A stretch of 64,000 nucleotides of DNA, taken from assembly GCF_040807025.1 (NCBI RefSeq), contig NC_090943.1, forward strand, positions 142,558,264 to 142,622,263, given 5' to 3'. Shown piece after piece: positions 63,001 to 64,000 of this stretch. Position 1 is the first letter of the stretch; each line of letters begins with the position of its first letter. Position numbers and translations under genes: made by a program. The notes under the pieces were generated by a model. It did no database searches. It was given only the letters and a program-made list of their open reading frames with translations, and was not told the origin of the DNA. The stretch comes from Struthio camelus (taxonomy: Eukaryota > Chordata > Aves > Struthioniformes > Struthionidae).

Positions 63001-63464
63001 GCTGATTGTAAAAAAGGAGCTACAGCATTGTACAGTGTTTTGGCCAAGACATCAATGTCTGAGGTAGAAGGATATTGGGCCTCGCTCACTTCTACAGTAG
63101 GACTGCCTGTCCTGGACTGATGAGGTGCCTCAGTGGAAGCATGTTAACTGCTTTACCAGTCCCGCACTGGAAACTCATTTTAAGGAGCTCTTGAGAAAAG
63201 TCTGTTAGGGGCATGCTCTTAGGAAATAGGTTGAGGTCATTCAGAAATAAAATGGAGAGATGAATAGATACATAGATAAGCAGGCAGGCAGTAGACCATT
63301 TTCAGGTGTGTTGCAGTAGGTTTTTTTGATCCTAGGAAATCTAAGATTTTTTTACATGTACACATGTTCAGCATCTACAGGCATTTCTTTATTAACTAAA
63401 CCTACAGAAAACGCCCCTGCAGATGGGAAAGATCAATGTCCAGAGATGTAGAGCTCATACAGAG
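38756..63464 (+). CDS. Rab-family small GTPase, Rab10-like paralog (3' end outside window)
   Basis: Six exons join in phase into 201 residues: 38756-38909, 47778-47838, 48946-49084, 55559-55648, 60959-61060 and probable 63408-63464. Visible motifs are P-loop GESCVGKTS (residues 21-29), switch I Thr50 in ATIGIDFK, WDTAGQE (72-78) with catalytic Gln77, NKCD (131-134) and ETSAK (159-163). [19 protein letters not shown] and LVYDIT are Rab signatures. Closest by memory is Rab10: shared ERFHT, RVVPK.KGE, EHGI.FFETSAK and EIL.KTP. The start has a strong Kozak context, CCGCCATGG. Rab proteins switch between GDP and GTP forms on membranes and recruit effectors in vesicle transport; Rab10 serves exocytic and recycling routes. 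The N-terminus ([12 protein letters not shown]) and an Ala/Pro-rich insertion near residues 37-41 are unlike Rab10. The prenylated Cys tail is not in the window. Alternatives are the related Rab8, Rab13 and Rab26 groups. Confidence 0.85.
38910..47777 (+). other. Rab10-like intron 1, 8.9 kb
   Basis: GTGAGT donor, and acceptor TTTTTTTAG at 47777. The first 560 bases are the rest of the CpG island and a poly-C minisatellite. The remainder is AT-rich, with a 20-base T run at 41324-41343, a perfect 9-base hairpin (ATATATGCC/GGCATATAT) at 42697-42720, and moderately GC-richer patches near 43700-44130 and 45790-46040 in which I recognise nothing. The stretch 47340-47600 reads like conserved non-coding DNA. 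Confidence 0.8.
39030..39440 (+). repeat. Poly-C-rich minisatellite, nine copies
   Basis: The core CAGCCTGGCA begins at 39030, 39110, 39157, 39196, 39233, 39279, 39328, 39379 and 39423. Most copies continue CCTAGCGGTGTCCCC and are separated by runs of up to about 18 C. Spacing varies from 37 to 51 bases (80 between the first two), almost entirely through C-run length. It lies about 120 bases inside intron 1. It produces long spurious open frames on both strands (Pro-rich on +, Gly-rich on -). Confidence 0.93.
47778..47838 (+). CDS. Rab10-like exon 2 (IDFKVKPV to QI)
   Basis: A 61-bp exon between TTTTTTTAG and TG|GTAAGT. It supplies two bases of Gly52, then [19 protein letters not shown], then two bases of Trp72. 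It carries the RabF1 motif (IGIDFK) and the first half of RabF2. Confidence 0.9.
47839..48945 (+). other. Rab10-like intron 2, 1.1 kb
   Basis: GTAAGT donor and TTTCTTTCAG acceptor. It is AT-rich with a short (TA)n at about 48091-48103. Nothing coding was recognised. Confidence 0.85.
48946..49084 (+). CDS. Rab10-like exon 3 (DTAGQE, switch II)
   Basis: 139 bp, between TTTCAG and GAG|GTAAAT. One base completes Trp72, then 46 codons encode [20 protein letters not shown] and GFVLVYDIT...WMKDIHE. It holds catalytic Gln77 and the RabF3 and RabF4 motifs. Thr85 in LSTSY aligns with the threonine that LRRK2 phosphorylates in Rab8 and Rab10. Confidence 0.93.
50399..50608 (+). mobile_element. CR1 LINE 3' end, diverged
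   Basis: The + strand follows the CR1 3' region in order: AGGGTGGTCAAACACTGGAA, GTGCCCAGAGAGGTTCT, TTTGGAGATCCTCAAAAC, GGCCCTGAGAAACCTGACCT and GGGTTAGACCAGATGACTTC. It ends in a decayed form of the terminal ATTCTGTGATTC repeat. It is 5'-truncated, as usual for CR1, in sense orientation to the gene and clearly older than the copy at 53095. Confidence 0.85.
53095..53333 (-). mobile_element. CR1 LINE 3' end, well preserved avian copy
   Basis: The + strand is the complement of the CR1 3' terminus. It opens with AATCACAG in tandem, then AATGGTTGAGGTTGGAAGGG, ACCTCTGGAGATCATCTAGT and TCTCTGGGCAACCTGTTCCA, and ends at GTGGAACTTCCTGTGTTTCAG. It is 5'-truncated to about 240 bases. Low apparent divergence makes it the youngest insertion in the window and the best sign that this is a bird genome. 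Confidence 0.95.
55559..55648 (+). CDS. Rab10-like exon 4 (NKCD motif)
   Basis: A 90-bp, exactly in-phase exon between CTTTTAG and AAG|GTATGC. It encodes [20 protein letters not shown] then [10 protein letters not shown] (residues 119-148). NKCD is the guanine-specificity motif, and RVVPK.KGE is shared with Rab10. Confidence 0.93.
55649..60958 (+). other. Rab10-like intron 4, 5.3 kb
   Basis: GTATGC donor and ATTTTTCAG acceptor. The main content is a 1.2 kb decayed CR1 element at 58165-59400. The minus-strand open frame 56001-56438 (145 codons) resembles nothing I know. Confidence 0.85.
58165..59400 (+). mobile_element. CR1 LINE with decayed ORF2, internally deleted
   Basis: Translation of 58192-58485 gives [16 protein letters not shown] and [15 protein letters not shown], then [12 protein letters not shown], all hallmarks of the CR1 reverse transcriptase N-terminal region. 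A TGA at 58483 falls where the family has Arg, a typical CpG decay, and is followed by [17 protein letters not shown] and a second stop. From about 58760 the LIRLL/PMAFSLG remnants follow the AFDTVSHN region in another frame. Around 58980-59130 the text GGCAAGGCCACATCTGGAATA plus GAGAGGGTCCAGCAGACG belongs much further along the element, so the polymerase core is deleted. The sequence ends near the CATCCTTGGAGGATTGCAAG block. Confidence 0.85.
60959..61060 (+). CDS. Rab10-like exon 5 (ETSAK motif)
   Basis: 102 bp, 34 codons, phase 0 at both ends, between TTTTTCAG and AAG|GTAGGC. It encodes [20 protein letters not shown] then [14 protein letters not shown] (residues 149-182). It includes the G5 box ETSAK and the last helix of the G domain. 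EHGI.FFETSAK.N.NIE.AF is the run most like Rab10. Confidence 0.93.
61061..63407 (+). other. Rab10-like intron 5, 2.3 kb
   Basis: GTAGGC donor and, if exon 6 is right, AACCTACAG acceptor. It is AT-rich, with an 11-base-pair hairpin at 62429-62456 and an A-run at about 62749-62762. No transposon was recognised. Confidence 0.65.
62429..62456. repeat. Perfect 11-bp hairpin
   Basis: TTTCAACATGA and TCATGTTGAAA are perfect complements around a 6-base loop (TTCAGA). Shorter inverted pairs (TTCATG/CATGAA) sit just upstream. It is too short and lone to call a microRNA precursor. Confidence 0.8.
63408..63464 (+). CDS. Probable Rab10-like exon 6 (start of hypervariable tail)
   Basis: A 57-bp candidate exon, phase 0 at both ends, between AACCTACAG and GAG|GTAATG. 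It encodes [19 protein letters not shown]. Rab10 continues after its last G-domain helix with DILRKTP and a polar stretch; here the join of exon 5 to this exon reads EILEKKTP. That match plus consensus splice sites is the support. The exon is short and its acceptor has a mediocre pyrimidine tract, so a chance match cannot be excluded. The final exon with the prenylated cysteines would be beyond 64000. Confidence 0.6.
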
Positions 63465-64000
63465 GTAATGAGCTTCTTGATTCTCTTGAAACCGAGAGCA
63501 ATTTGTGGTTCAAAGGAGCATTCTTGATTGGAAAAAAAAAAACATGGAAATGTGTCAGACTTAAAATTAAGAAGTCATTGTTTTGTGCTGCATTTTCCCA
63601 TTTGTAGAGCAGTTATTTAAAACAAGAGAGCATGCTACCTCTTCTTTTGTACTTTTACTTTCATTGGGCTTAACGCAGGAGAAAACTTCTGTATCCCAGG
63701 GATTTCAGATAACTAAAGCACTTCATAGGCTTTGAGATATTTATGATCTATGAAAACCGTTCTAGACTGGTCTCAGTCCTACCACTCTAATTTACATGGA
63801 AGGTCTCATTAAAACAATAAGACATTTGACAGCTTACATTAGTGACAGCTTGTATCAGTAACAGCTACGGAATCATGCCGTTTTTCTGAGAATGGCTAAT
63901 TCATGTTTTTTCAGTCAATCATTATTAATTGATTTGATTTGATTGGAAAGGCTGTAGTTTAAATTAATATTTTTGTCACTTAAGTTTATCGGGTATTCTA
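63465..64000 (+). other. Rab10-like intron 6, 5' portion
   Basis: This follows the candidate GTAATG donor to the end of the window. I looked for a terminal exon ending in a Cys motif. The acceptor-like sites near 63607 and 63914 lead to short frames ending without cysteine, so none was called. Confidence 0.5.

Noticed and set aside
38756-63464. Processed pseudogene of RAB10
   Set aside because: The coding sequence is split by six introns with consensus splice sites, all frames are open, and divergence from Rab10 is large but conserves every functional motif.
1-64000. CRISPR array, prokaryotic operon or viral genome
   Set aside because: No regularly spaced direct repeats of that kind, and gene structure is clearly vertebrate with introns, a CpG island and LINEs. 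I also saw no retroviral LTR pair or gag/pol/env frames.

Overview
The window looks like bird nuclear DNA. It is AT-rich and intron-rich, has few repeats, and its recognisable transposon remnants are all CR1 LINEs. One of these (53095-53333) is the familiar avian type ending in AATCACAG repeats. There is no operon structure, tRNA or rRNA. Two spliced genes lie head to tail on the + strand, about 31 kb apart.

Left end (1 to about 7275): the 3' part of a BTB-kelch gene that I recognise as KLHL14 (Printor), a cullin-3 adaptor. Four coding exons (721-911, 1040-1198, 4007-4164, 4629-4769) give the last 215 residues, covering four kelch repeats and the natural stop. The BTB and BACK domains lie upstream of the window. 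The first complete intron, 912-1039, starts with GC instead of GT. A 3'UTR of about 2.5 kb ends at an AATAAA signal at 7253.

Middle (about 7276-38340): a gene-poor interval. It holds a long purine-rich tract, a (TG)n microsatellite, two small tandem duplications, a faint CR1 relic, a 1.3 kb ancient antisense CR1 reverse-transcriptase fossil (22335-23640), and stretches that read like conserved non-coding DNA. I could not support any protein-coding gene here.

Right half (38340-64000): a CpG-island promoter followed by a spliced small GTPase of the Rab family. Six exons (38756-38909, 47778-47838, 48946-49084, 55559-55648, 60959-61060 and probably 63408-63464) join in phase into 201 residues. 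All nucleotide-binding motifs are intact, and the closest match I can recall is Rab10. The protein diverges from Rab10 at the N-terminus, has an Ala/Pro-rich insertion of about 5 residues before the switch I threonine, and has Cys in the P-loop. It is therefore a paralog and not RAB10 itself. The prenylated C-terminus must lie to the right of the window. Intron 1 begins with a poly-C-rich minisatellite of nine copies. Later introns carry three CR1 copies.

The most interesting item is this Rab10-like gene next to KLHL14. From memory, mammals have no Rab gene at that position, which would need checking. All identifications come from reading translations and recalling families; no database search was run.
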